Below are positions 45,313-57,600 of a DNA stretch of 64,000 nt, one piece after another. Under the pieces are notes generated by a model that saw only the letters and a program-made list of their open reading frames with translations, was not told where the DNA came from and searched no databases. Source of the DNA: Zea mays (Eukaryota; Streptophyta; Magnoliopsida; Poales; Poaceae); the NCBI RefSeq assembly GCF_902167145.1, contig NC_050104.1:99397849-99461848 (forward strand), read 5' to 3'. The first letter of the stretch is position 1, and each line of letters begins with the position of its first letter. A program made the translations under genes and the position numbers.

Positions 45313-48300
45313 TGTGGCGGAACTGCCCGAATTATTCCAACTTAAGTGCCTAAGCCCTGCCTTAGAGGCTAGACCACACTTAAATGGGAATAACCCGTCA
45401 ATCCCTCGGATCTAGTCCGACACGGCCACTGACAGGATCAAGTACCACAATCTCACTCGAAGGTGAGTCACAGAGCAAATACAATAAAGCATAAAACCAT
45501 ACATGTCAGAGTATTAGATTATTACATCACCATCATCATCATCGGAGTTTTTGCAAAAGTAATCATCATTGTTCGAAGTGCAGCGGAAATAAACTAACGG
45601 TAAATAAATGGAGAGATGGGGAAGCCTGTCCCATCACTCCTCATGCTCCTCCTCAGCCGAGGCAGGGTCCCACTCGACAGTCCAACCCGGTGGCAAGGTG
45701 GACGGCCAAGTTATTCCAGCAACCATTTCCTCCAGAGAACCTATAAAAAATTATGCCACAGCAAGGCTGAGTATACTAATACTCAGCTAGACTTACCCGG
45801 TGTGAGGAGTCTACTCCTCTACCTCTAGACATGCAGCTGTTTGGCTGTGGGGTTTGGTTGCCAAAAGCACTAGCTGAGTTTCTAAATCAAGATTTTAACT
45901 TAGTCAAAGTTAAGTGTGACTCTCTTAAGGCTAAAAGTGAACTATCTACTCATACATGGTAGCAAGTATTATTAACAATCAACATCTTATCTCAACTCAT
46001 CATACTTCCACTTATTACTCAATGCAGTACAATGGATCAAGCAGTCTCATTAGCTGCGAGAAGCAGACGATTCGAATCGAGTTTTTATCCTTGCAAGGTA
46101 AACCTAAACACACGACATGCAGGGGCACTCCGTCCCCACACATATCAACCGTCCCCATCGATTCCCTGGCAACAGAAAGGGGCTCACCGCCTTGGCGTAC
46201 AATGCCTCACTGACCCCGACTGGCCGTCGTGCAGTGACCGCACTTGTACCCACCATAACCGGAATGGGAGGTCTCGTCTCAGGTCGCGTGAGGAGGGCAA
46301 TCTGCGGGCAGGTTCACTCAGGTACTAGGCTTACCGATTTACCATATTTCTCGGTATGTGCTTAGTACGTTCAAACGCTTGACACAGGTATCCGCACGTT
46401 AATCCTTATTCCATTTTCCATCTCGTGAACAACCAATCCCCATGGATTGTTGGCCACCAACTAGTATCATGACAGTGTGAAAGTGGGTACAATCAATTTC
46501 CTGATCTCGCGCGAGTGCTAGAAAAATCACTCGTCTTCTACCGAGATCCTAATTAAATAAAGCAACTACTCGACCTGTCATACTAGTATTCATCTCAAAA
46601 GGAATCCTGAGATCATGCAACTAGGGTTTCAAACAATTCCTACACCTAAGTGCACAATCAATCCTACAATCATTAAGTGAAGTAAAATAGCATAAATAGC
46701 AGGTTATGCATAAAACCGGGGCTTGCCTTCCAAAGCAGTGGCAGGCAGGTCCTCTGGTGCAGGCTCGGGTGTTGGATCTGGGGCTACCTCCTGAGCAGCT
46801 CCTTGCTCCGGCACGAGGATGTACTCTCCGTCAGCAAGATTACAGTCTATCGAAATGCAATGAACATGTATGTCATGATTATGCAGGATTTAATAATATT
46901 ATGCTAAAGAGAACTAAGTTAAGAAGTAACTTAGGGTTTCTTAGTCATGCGGGGCTCCCAGTGGGTTAGGCTTATTACTCTTTAGGCTTGGGTTTTCAGT
47001 GAGGATAACATAGTGGATTGGTATTGTCTGGATACATTTTAGTGGACAAATTTACAAAGGTTTTAGGATGACATTGATTTACATTATTCATCTTCCTTTC
47101 TTTAATTTCCAATTAGGGTTTCTAGGGTAGGTTGAACTACGACAGTGTTTTAATAATTTCCAAAAATTCTGTAAAAATTACAGTGGGTTGTCATTTGCTA
47201 TTCTAACTTGTTTTAAGAATTTGAGGCTTAAAGTACAAAGGCTAGGCTTTAAACAAAAATAACAATAGTTAGGAAAAATGGGCTTCTTTACACTACACCT
47301 CTTAGTTAGGGGTAGGTTCTGTCCTAAAGGTTATTTTTGCTGGCATCCCATAGTAATAATAGGCCTCTGTGCTAAAAATCACAGAAAACTAAGGGGTGGT
47401 TATTTAGTTATGATTTTCTTAAGTTTAATGTCAAAAAGGCTCTTTCTACTACATTATTATTTGAAAAATGTCAAACAGCAGATTTCATATTTTTCCCAAA
47501 TTCTCCTTAATAAAACATTAGTTATCCCAAGGGTGGGGGTGTTTTTACCTTGGGGTTATTTTTGTAGAGTTTTTCTAAGTTTCACTTGTTTTATTAAAAC
47601 AAAAGGGATCCTACTTATTTTATACTAAAACAGGGTATGATATATTTTTCTAGTGAACTATATTGAATAAGTATCCTAACAAAAATAGAGGTACTCTCTG
47701 GTTCTTTGTTTAAGTTGCATTTTCTATTTTTCTTACCCTTAAGCATATTATGAAATAAGGGGTAGAAACTAACTTAATGGAGTGGACAGAGAGGTTTAGC
47801 ATTTTTATTTGGTTTAGTAGGTAGATACAAACTTCTCAAAATTTTTCTAACCCCAGTCAAATAGTGCAACTAATTTTGGCCCTATTATTAAGCTTTTGGT
47901 CAAAACTATAATTAAATCAGAGCTTTAAAGTTTTCTATAGTACATAGGGGGTTTTATATTTTTCTTAAGTAGGTTACATTATTTAGAGTCTGACAAAATT
48001 GGTTTGACCAAATTTGGATGAATTAAACAGAAGTTATGCATTTTCAAAGTTTCTGTCCAATTTAAAAACAGATTTAATAAAGGTTTTCTGGAAAAACAGT
48101 TTACACCGAGGTCCCTGGGTTTAAACTAAATCAACTTGCGCAAATCTACCCTCGCGCCACTATTCCCCTGTGTCTCTGACATTTCACAAAACCCCCTGAC
48201 CTTCTCTCCCTCTCACCCGCAGTCCTTCCCCTTATGCAAACAGTAACCGCGGGAAAGAAAAGGGTGGCGCGGCTTACCGGCGGCGAGGGAGGTCCGGCGA

Positions 48301-49666
48301 AGGGTGGGGTTGGCTCGGGGAGGCTCTAGCGGTCACGTCGAGGTACGGCTTGGCGTCGGGGATGGCCGGAATCGCCCGGTCCACGCACGCAGGCGGGTGT
48401 TCTCGTCGGCGGCGAGTGTACCGGCCAAACCACGGCGAACTGGTTCAATCCGAGGGCACGGTGAGCTTCACGGGGTAACGTAGCGACCGTGTGCACAAGG
48501 AATCGAAGGATGGTGGAGTGGTTTACCCGGTCCACGTACTCCGACGGGGTTGAGAGCTCCGGCGAGCGTGGACTGGCCTCTCCGGCGAAGCAAACTCCGA
48601 TTCCTCGCTCGGGGAGCTTCACGGAGGTGTGCACAGTCTTCTCCGAGGGCTGGACGGGGTTGGGAATGGCTCCACTGGCCGGTCTACGGTGGCAGAGGGA
48701 TTGGGCGGCCGCGGACTCGCTGCGCACGGGCAAACGGCGACGAGCTAGACTCTGGTGAGGTTTGAGGGTGCGCGGAAGGGTACAATCTAAGTCTGGGAGG
48801 GTTTTATAAGCGCGGGCGCGGGCCATGGCGTTGGCTTAGCTCGGGCGCGGCGCTGGGCATGCGGGGGCGCGCGTGAGCGTGCTCTGGCGCGGGCAGAAGG
48901 CGTCGAACACGTGGAGGTGTGTTTCTTCCATTGTTCAAACGTCTCCAGAGATTGCAAACGTGCGAATCTTGCCATGAATCCGGCGCAGACCTCTTCCTGG
49001 CACCTAGGGCTATCTCACATGTGTGAGTTCCAATGGAGGATACGCCCTAGATCAGGAGATAGACGGGCGCCAAATCTGGCTTGTCTCACTGCCCACATTG
49101 CGACAAAACTGATGTCAAGAGCTGTCAAACGTCCGAGTCTCGGCTTCCACTTTTTCCAGGGGGTGCCTTAAGTGGTATACCACATTTGTGGTATAGAACT
49201 CAAGTGGTTTTGGCGCCATCTTCAAAGTGAACACGGTTGAACTTTAACTTAGGGTTAGAATTTGACTTAGAGGGAAATAGAGAGCTCTAGCTCTCTCTCC
49301 ACTTGGAGATTTGAATTGGGGTTTCTCCAGGGGTCTTTTTGTAATATTTCCCTCCCCTAATTGATGGTTATAAAGTTGCTTAGGGTTTGGGTAAAAGTTA
49401 CACATGCTTTGCACACTTGCTCACTCTCTTTCCCTTCTTACCTAGGGTTTTGGGAGATAGGGTTTAGGAGAGGTCTAGGGTTCTTCTCCCCTCTTATCCA
49501 AGGTAGTAAGTGTGCAAGGATTAGAGTAATGCTTCTTATGTCATTGGCAACTTTATTAGCACTTGATCTCCAAGTTCTTATGTGTTGTCCTAAGCCTTTA
49601 CCCCTTGTGATCACAGCTTCTAGTGCCAAGGTGGGCTCTAGCCAAGGTAACACCTGGGGTGTTACA
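45313..49666 (-). repeat. 5' LTR of element H
   Basis: 4354 bases. Same layout as the 3' LTR, shifted by about 10,612 bases: TATA box at 48809-48802, donor after 48278, exon pair at 46846-46727 and 45740-45634. As the 5' LTR it is the one that would drive transcription. Confidence 0.92.
48802..48809 (-). promoter_or_regulatory. TATA box of H 5' LTR
   Basis: TTATAAAA on the minus strand, about 520 bases upstream of the splice donor at 48278, at the edge of the GC-rich segment. The same sequence is at 38196-38189 in the other LTR. Confidence 0.55.
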
Positions 49667-49791
49667 CTCCCCTCTCTCTAAAAGCAGCAGTATCCCGCTA
49701 GAGCTTTCATCGGTGCCCCCTACCACTGCTAAAGAGGTAGCGGTTGGCACATCAACTCGCTAGATGAAGGGCGCGTCTGTTGGCCCCCTTC
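49667..49791. other. Unassigned DNA between H and J
   Basis: Continuation of 34594-34700. Includes target copies for H (CTCCC) and J (CCTTC). No gene. Confidence 0.4.
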
Positions 49792-50168
49792 TGTAACGCC
49801 CTGAATTCGGGGGTAGATTTTTTTTCTTTTCTTCACTCGCCAAATTCGGGCGTTACCCTTTCCTTTTTCCTTTTCTCCTCGCTAAACCTTGATCTTTACC
49901 AAAGCTATAGCAAGAATTAGCTCGACAGCTGGTGTAAGTAAACCCCAGAAATACTTTCTTTGGTCGTTGCATCATGCCGAAGCACATTTCATTGTCTGAT
50001 GTCGCGTGTTCGTCTCGCCCCGTTTCGGATTTTTTGGTTCGCGATCGGATTCCGTTTAGTGGTCATATGTGTCATGGGTTTCGATCCACGATGCATCGCA
50101 GCCTGGCCTAGCCCGGCCTAGCCCGGCCCGGTCCGGCCCGTGCGCCCCTGGCGCCCCCAGCCCTCCCC

Positions 50169-52816
50169 ATGTGCGCGCCCCTCCCTCCCCCTGATCCATT
50201 TGTCTCATTTGATTTCTCCCGCACAGTAACCTCCCTCTCCCTCTTCCACCCCTCTCTCTCTCCCCATGGCGCCCTAGGGTTTGGAGTCGAGATCACCGGA
50301 ATTTGGATCCCCGGAGGTGAGTTTTTCCCCTCCCCTTCCCTTCTCTCTCTCCTCCCCCTCCCCTTCCTCTCCCCCTCGCGCGGCCTCCCTGCCCGCGCCC
50401 TCGACCCCCGCGCCCGCGCCGCCCTCGGCCCCCGCACCCGCGCTGTTCCACGGCCGCGCCCGCGCCGCCCTCGGCCCGCGCCCTGCGCGCCGCCCTCGGC
50501 CGCGCCCTCCCCCCGGCGAGCGCCCTTTCCCCCGGCGGCCAGTGCCCCCGTCCCAGCGAGCCCCCCCGGCGACCCCCCTCGGCCGCGTCCCGCGCCGCTC
50601 CCGGTCCCACGCCGCCCGGCGAGGCCCGCCCCCGGCGAGCTCGGCCGCCTGCGCCCCTCCCCTCCCCGCGCGCTCGTGCCCCCGGCGAGCCCTCCCCGCG
50701 CTGCGCCCTCCCCGGCCCCGGCAAGCCCCTCCCCGCGCCGCGCCCTCCCTGGCCCCTGGCGAGCCTCGCCCTCGGCGAGCCCCTGCCCCCGGCGAGGCCG
50801 CGCGCCCCCGCGCCCTAGCCACGCGCCGCACGCCCCGCACCTCGATCCCGCGCGCCGGTGGCCGCGCCTCGATCCCCGCACCGCGCCCTCGGCCGTGCCC
50901 TCGGCTGCGCCCTCGCACGCCCCTACCTGAGCCCGTGCCCCGGCCTCACGCCCCGCGAGCCTGCACGGTTCGCATGCCCTCGGCACGCGCAGCGTGCTCT
51001 CGTGCATGCGACCGTTGTCGCACTACGTTTAACCCTCGTTCTAATCTATTTTAGTTTTGGTTTAGTCGATGTGCTGCGTCGCGCGCTTCGCCACGCGACG
51101 GTTCATTCTAAATTCGTCTCTATTAATATGCTGCGTCGCGCGCTTCGTCACGCGACAATTCTTTTAATTTATATTTATTAAAGTGCGGCGTTGCGCGCTT
51201 CGTCGCGCGATGATTCGTTTAAATGCAGTTCAGTTGGCGTAAGCCGTCGTGCGTTTCGTCGCGCAACGCTTAATGTTTGTCTTTAATTAATGCAAGAACC
51301 TCGTTGCGCGCTCTGTCGCGCGGCGAGTCGTTTACTTCTTAATTCAATCTAAATGTTGTGTCGTACGTCTCGTCGTGCGACCACTCCCTTTCATTCATCT
51401 TTATCTATTTATAATGATTAAATGTGGAACATGACTATACTTTATGCTTAACGCAGTGTCCAAATTAATGCCCTTCTGATAAACCAGTGGTTTAATTTAT
51501 AATTATGTAACGTGATCGCTTCTCGACCGTAGACGCGACTGTCTTCTCCTCTTTCTCTCCTAACCATAATTGCGAGCCCCGCGTGGAACGTCTGTTTATT
51601 TATTGCATTCTATTGTATGGTGTACTGTTCTTTTGTATTAAATATGTGGATGTATGTATGTTTGCGCTCGTATAGAGAACGATCTGGTTGAAGAGCCCGA
51701 GGAACTCGCAGGAGAAGCCCCTGAGCAGCAGCTGGTTGGTGAAGGCAAGTGTCCCTTGACCTATCATTGTCCTATACATTCTTTAATTCACCTCCCGCAT
51801 TTCACAGTTATACCTAAGGATTGACTAGCTTTTGTTATCCATGTCCTTGTTTACCTATTTGGGTTGGATTATTATTGTTTAGCTCTATGCTATTGCTCAA
51901 CACTAATCAATGAACATGATGAGATTTATCAATGATACGCTGTTTCCCTCCTTTATTATGATGTTATACTTGTGGCATTTAAGGGGGCTCGAGCGGTTTC
52001 TCGAGTGCCTCTCCGTAAGGACCTGTTCGTTGGATGACCGCCCGGGAAAACAGTGCAACCATGAGGGTGGAATGGGATGCCCGTAGCTGAATAATTAGAG
52101 GAGCTGGGGTGTAGTTCGCTTAGCCGTCGTGCCGTTAATGGGGCTCGGTGTATGTGGCTCGCTCTGCCAAGTTTGGGTTCGCCCCTTGGGGAGGAGTGCG
52201 GTGCATTTAGGAAACCTAACGGGCGGCTACAGCCTCGGGGAATCTTTGTAAAGGCTACGTAGTGATGCCCTGCTGGGTCACCTTGGTAGTGATTAATGGA
52301 GAGTCATGATCTCCGGGCAGAAAGGGAATCACAACTTGTGGGTAAAGTGCGCAACCTCTGAAGAGTGTTTGAAAACTGATATATCAGCCGTGCTCGCGGT
52401 TATGAGCGGCCAAGGGAGCTCCATTGATTAGTGGTACTCGATCAGAAGATGTTCGAATTTCAGATGGTGTTGAGAATGTTGGTTCTGGTATTGACCCTAG
52501 TAATGGTAAGTGGTACCCTCTCCGTTTGGAAAGGAGTACATTTTGGGTTAATAACGTGGGTTAATTCTAAAGCTTGGCTTTCTCTACTAGTAATAATAAT
52601 CTGACCAACTAAAAGCAATTGCTTGACTTACCCCCACATAAAGCTAGTCCACTACAGCCAAACAAGATACTTGTTGAGTATGTTGATGTGTACTCACCCT
52701 TGCTCTACACACCAACCCCTCCCCCTCCAGGTTGTCAGCATTGCAACCACTGCTCAGGAGAAGATGAAGCCGTGGAAGGAGACTTCTAGGAGTTCCAAGA
52801 TTACGACGAGTTCTAG
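50169..52816 (+). other. Candidate three-exon small gene inside LTR J
   Basis: Exon 1 50169-50316 (ATG, ends before GTGAGT), exon 2 51676-51744 (acceptor TATAG, ends GAAG before GCAAGT), exon 3 52731-52816 (acceptor CCTCCAG). All junctions are phase 1 and the frame is open across them, giving 100 codons plus stop. A TAG at 52787-52789 would cut the last nine residues. The product would have an acidic middle and a Cys-pair segment GCQHCNHCSGE. Exons 2 and 3 are conserved in LTR I and, in structure, in LTR H. Exon 1 lies in GC-rich sequence and may be fortuitous. Confidence 0.4.
51076..51383 (+). repeat. Tandem array of six palindromic units in LTR J
   Basis: Units start near 51076, 51133, 51188, 51246, 51302 and 51360 (period 55-58). 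Each has a GCGTCGCGCGCTTCGTCACG-like hairpin followed by A/T-rich filler. The stems diverge but usually keep pairing, for example GTCGTGCG with CGCGCAAC. Confidence 0.8.
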
Positions 52817-53074
52817 GCGTGGGTTAGCGGCAACCCCCAGTCGGCTGTCTATGAAGGCCGCGTGTATCTATGTTTCGTTTTTGCACTTTGATTATTGTAA
52901 AGACTATGTGGATGTCTCAGACATATGATGTAATCGACTATTATTCCCTTTTTATGTTATTATTTGAGCACTGTGTGATGATGTCCAGTTATGTAATTGT
53001 TGTGTACATGAATTGCTGATCCTGGCACGTACATGGTTCGCGTTCGGTTTGTCTTTTAAAAACCGGGTGTGACA

Positions 53075-53376
53075 CCTTCCCTCGTTTTTAGTGCACACAT
53101 GTATTTATTAGTTGTGAAAAATAGTAATTGATAATAAATAGTTATGAAAAATAATGTTTTATGGTTGTAGTAGGGTATAGGGGAAGAATTTAGGGGGAAC
53201 CGCTGTAAAGGGTGGAGATATAGGGTAAGCGAGATTACTGACGTGGCGAGATAGTGGGATATAGGGGGAAATATAGAGGCGACCGTTGAATAGAGTCTAA
53301 GGATTCTTACAACCAGCGATTGACTCTATTATTAAACTTGCTCTTATAAGCATTGTTTTTTATCTAATACATATAG
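53075..53376. other. Unassigned DNA between J and L
   Basis: Low-complexity A/T-rich start, then purine-rich ATAGGGG-type words (53180-53270). No gene. It probably continues 49667-49791. Confidence 0.4.
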
Positions 53377-53670
53377 TGTTGTTCACTTGTTCTCAAATGC
53401 TATGATCAAGAACAAGGCAACACAATCGTTAAGTATTAAAAGGCCTTCGTCTTCCGAAGCATTATCTCCTCATGGACATAATGATCTTTAAGCGAAGGTC
53501 ATAAGGGACAAGCCTTCATCATCTCACAAAACAACAATAACGTGAAGAGATAAACACGGAAATATAATTCATCGATTCATGAATATTTGTGTTCCATAAG
53601 ATATATAAGAATATCAATGAAATTCATATTACATTGATATCTTCGGCTTGCTCGACCATCAAAACGTGAA
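53377..53670 (-). repeat. Element L: degraded Grande-like LTR fragment
   Basis: Starts TGTTGTTCACTTGTTCTCAA and tracks the K and A LTRs for about 290 bases (AAGAACAAGGCAAC, GAAGCATTAT), with many differences. It is cut by the insertion of K, whose candidate target copy is GTGAA (53666-53670). Confidence 0.75.
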
Positions 53671-54361
53671 TGTTGGGGACTTGTTCTCAAATGCTATGAA
53701 TCAAGAACAAGGCAACATAAAATGTTGAATGTTAATATCCTTCGTCCTTCAAAGCATTATTTCCCTAAGGATATAATGATTTTCGGACGAAGGTTATGAA
53801 GGACATACCTTCATCAGCATAAAATATAATAATGAAGAAGGAATCATATGAAACATAAAAGGTAACACAAACAATTATGTATTATTACTGACTCATTTCT
53901 ATTTTATTATTATGGGGAAATAGAAATAAGATTAAATTACAAATGTACCTTCAGCTTGTAAGAAGGTAAAAGTACAAACGTGACGCAAGAGCCAATGCCA
54001 AATCAGCGTGTCCAGTACGGGAGTACTGTTCATCTATTTATAGGCACGAGACGCAGCCCGTGTAAAATTACATTAATGCCCTTTGCTTTTACCAGTAACT
54101 CTATAGTAATTCTTCGAGGTCTAATTTGGCTTTTCATCTTTAAGTCGGTTCCTCTTTTCTGCTGTCATGCCGAAGCTTTTCTGCACATAACTTCGTGAAC
54201 GTTTCATCCTTCGTCATGGTCGTCTTCCATTTCAGTCAAGCTTCGTCTTGACAATGCTCTTGTATACCCGCAACCTGATTCCGAAGATACCTGCTCGCAT
54301 ACTTGGAAAACACTGTCAAATTATGTTTTTGAGGACCTTCGGAAGCCGAAGGCCCCCAACA
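53671..54361 (-). repeat. 3' LTR of element K
   Basis: 691 bases, TGTTGGGGAC...CCCCAACA. The reversed TATA (CTATTTATAG near 54033-54042) and the adjacent stem match the A LTR. Confidence 0.9.
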
Positions 54362-54516
54362 GTAGCCCCTCGCAATATTAATTTGCTGTAATGATAAATT
54401 CATATTGCGATATGGACGAAGGCCTTAAGCCGAAGGTCCGAAAAAACACCTTCTCTTTGCTAGAATAGCAACAGCCTTTGACAAGTGGGACCCTCCAGTT
54501 TTCAACGCACTAGGTG

Positions 54517-54524
54517 TATAAATA
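54517..54524 (+). promoter_or_regulatory. TATA box of the K antisense gene
   Basis: TATAAATA about 150 bases upstream of the ATG at 54669, mirroring the TATA box before the antisense gene of A. Confidence 0.55.
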
Positions 54525-54668
54525 AGAGCCCATCACGGGTTTATTTGGCACGCTCTCTTGCCAACTGCTTTTATTCACCCGAGTTTTATCCTGCGTGCAA
54601 CAACACTTGCTTGGCCTTTTAGATTTTTGAGCTTCGGTTTCGAGAGTACTTTATCAGCGTTTACAAGG

Positions 54669-57600
54669 ATGTCTGAAGATAAAAAGGCTATTGGTGATTC
54701 GAAGCTAAGTCTTTCTGAGGAGATGCATCTGGGCTTTCTTCAATCAATGTCGAAGACTAATACAGAGAAGATTACTAAAGAAATTTTGGAGGGTTTATCT
54801 GAAGATACTGGTGGCAGTGACAGTTATGATGCGGATAGTGGTGGTGAAGAGTCCGAAGATCGACCGTGGCGACCAAGTCACATAGTCTTCGGAAAATCGA
54901 GCATCAAGCAGGGTCATCTTGATAGCATGAAGGGAAGGTATTTTTGAGACATGTCTATTGTGAGGGCAGATGCTGGGGAGAAGACTACGCCTACTCCCGA
55001 AGAGAATGAAGTCGTAATCTTTCGAAGCTTCTTGAAGGCTGGACTGCGATTTCCTTTGAGCAGTTTTGTCGTGGAAGTACTGAAGATATTTGAAATCTTC
55101 CTTCATCAACTTACTCCGGAATCAATCATAAGGATGGGCATCTTCGTCTGGGCCGTGAGGAGCCAAGGTTTAGAACCAAATGCAAAAAGTTTCTGCAACA
55201 TACATGAGTTATTGTACGAGACAAAACCCTGGGGTAAAGAACAGTATCACAACAACTTCGGCTGCTACAGCTTCGGCTCCCGGTCTGGGTCAAGCTGCCC
55301 CGTGCCAACCTTTCGAAAGAGGTGGCCCGACGACTGGATGACGGAATGGTTTTACGTGAAAAATGATTTGAATTTACAGGAAGATATTAAAAGTATCATT
55401 ATGCGTCCCATCTGGCAACGCTTCGGACTGCGGAGGCCGAAGGTGGAAATGAATGAAGCAGCCGAAAAATGCCAGAGAGCCTTCGGTGTTGTTTGCTCTT
55501 TTATTGGGACAAGGGATCTAGTTCAAGAACATATTGCCTTCAGAATATGGCCACTTGTGGAAAAATGGGAAATGCCGAAGGAGACCATTAAAGAGACTGA
55601 CGAAGGTGGACTAGTCAGGTTGAAATACACATTTAAATACGGAGATAAATTCGTTGAACCAGATGATGACTGGTTGAAAAGTATTGAGGCCATCAGTGAT
55701 GAATTACTTGGTGTATACTCGAAGGCCAAAGATACTGCATTGTCAGCGGCCTTCGGAGGCCGAAAAAGGAAGAGGCTCAACCGAGTATTTGATGCAATTG
55801 GGTTTGTCTACCCCGACTACCATTATCCAGCACGGGGTGGAAAAAGAAAAAAGGAAACTGCTTCAGCCGCTCCTAGCGAGCCGGCGCCGAATAGAAGGGT
55901 AAAAGTTCTCACACACCGGCCACGTTATATTGAACCAGCCACAGTGCCTGCATTTGTCGGTGGGACTCCTTCGGCCACTGAAACCAAAGAGACAGCTCCC
56001 CTACCAAATATTGAAGTGCTGGCCGAAGTGCCAGTGACTGAAAAAATAGAAGAAACGAGGGCTGAAGAAACGAGGGCTAAAGAAGTAAAGACATCAGAAA
56101 TCTTGAGTCCTCCGGCAAAAACTGAGGCAACAAAAAACCAAAAGGGTCCAGCAGTGACCCCTAAAAGAAAAAGGATGGTTAATGTGCTAGATGTTTTAGA
56201 GACAATCAAATCTTCAAGCACAACTCCAAAGAAAATTGCTAAAACTTCTGAAATGCACACTGAAACCTTTGACGCCGAAGCTCCAAAGCCACAGTCTAAA
56301 ACTGAAGCCGGGCCTTCAGAGCCCGCCAAGGTGAAATCCTTGGAGGCTGAAAAAACAGAAATGACAGAACAAATTTTGAGTGAAGAAACTGGCACTGCTG
56401 CCCCCGAAGCATCTGCCAAAATACATGATTATATTATACGACATGCTTCGGGGAAGAGATTATCTGAAGAAGAGATTTTTGAAGCTAATCACTATGCCCG
56501 AGAACTGAAGTATCCGAAAGGGGCCTTAGTATTCAACAACACAGATGAAGATGACTTCTTATACTGCCTCCCAGACAACAAAGAATTATCTGTCTGCCGG
56601 GAGATGGCTAGAAGTATGGGGTTCCCGAAGCTTGAAGCTGGGCTCTGCGCTATGACGAAAGACGATCTTGCGGATAGTCTTGCATATAATAGTCTGAAGG
56701 TATGAGAATTGTATATTTGGAAATTTGTAATTTTTGAATCATTCTTTTATTCTTATACTAATTCTTTTTTCATATAGGGTTTAATACTGAGCAACGCTTT
56801 GAGAGCGCAAAAGAATGCCGAAGACGAGAGCTATAATATTGCTTTCAACAACCTACGAACAGAGGTTATTAAGCTGAGGAACGAAGCTTTGGAAAAAGAT
56901 AAAATTCTGCTTACACTGGTGGATAAAATAAAGGAAGACGAAGCTACCTCTAAGGCTCAAGCTGAAGCCCAAAAACACGAAATTCAGGATCTTCGGAAAC
57001 AGCTGGCCAAAGCTAAAGAAGAACGCATACTTGAAGAAACAAAATGAGAACTTAGTGATCAATGGGCAGATCATTTGGAAATAAATGTTGAAGAGCTTCG
57101 GGCATCCAAGAGAAGGTGCTATGACAAATCCATAGAGAGTGTTAAGAAGATAAAATCCAGCTTCGCTAGCGTTGGCGCATTCTCTAGCGAAGAAAATTTC
57201 ACAAGGGGGGATCCAGAAGGCCCGATTGAATGGATCAGCCACGAAGCTGAGGCCTTCGAAGAAATCTTGAATAGCCGCGGAGACATATGCGCTTTTTCAG
57301 GCGCCAGGGGAATTGCTACTGTTTTGGAAAGAAAAGGCTGTGAGCATGTGAAATCTCTAGCACAATCCGAAACTGCCTTGTCTTCCGAAGATACAAAAGA
57401 CCCCTCGGCCGAAGCAAGCCTTGTCGGTGGGAAATTTTTCACCGACATCTAGGACAATGGTGGCCGGGAAGTGGCCAAAGAAATTATTCAGAAAAGCGAA
57501 AAAGGCATCCATGATGCTAGAAAAATAGCAGAAGCTGCTGAAAAAAGCGCAGAGCCCGAAGGGCAAATAGGTATCAACTAGTGGTTTTTATTCTGTTGTA

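Larger units (their letters stand above)
34701..49666 (-). mobile_element. Element H: Tekay/Del-type chromovirus with 4.35-kb LTRs
   Basis: 14,966 bases, minus strand, perfect target duplication CTCCC (34696-34700 and 49667-49671). LTRs are 4352 and 4354 bases and differ by about 35 substitutions (by eye, under 1 %), giving very roughly 0.3 million years at an assumed 1.3e-8. The internal part holds an extra ORF before gag, a single gag-pol frame with five lesions, and a chromodomain at the integrase end. Over half of the element is LTR. The integrase chromodomain in this group is known to favour heterochromatin. Confidence 0.93.
49792..53074 (+). mobile_element. Element J: solo LTR of a chromovirus related to I
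   Basis: 3283 bases, TGTAACGCCC...GGGTGTGACA, with a perfect target duplication CCTTC (49787-49791 and 53075-53079) and no internal region, so a solo LTR left by recombination between LTRs. Long blocks match LTR I (for example CAGTGCAACCATGAGGGTG at about 52052 and 61409). Contents: hairpin at the start, a very GC-rich part 50100-50990, a tandem hairpin array 51076-51383, and a candidate exon chain. Confidence 0.9.

Noticed and set aside
50108..51054. Long GC-rich ORFs on both strands (up to about 300 codons)
   Set aside because: They overlap in several frames, are made of Pro/Arg/Ala or Gly/Arg runs, and simply reflect the lack of A/T-rich stop codons in the CpG-rich part of LTR J.
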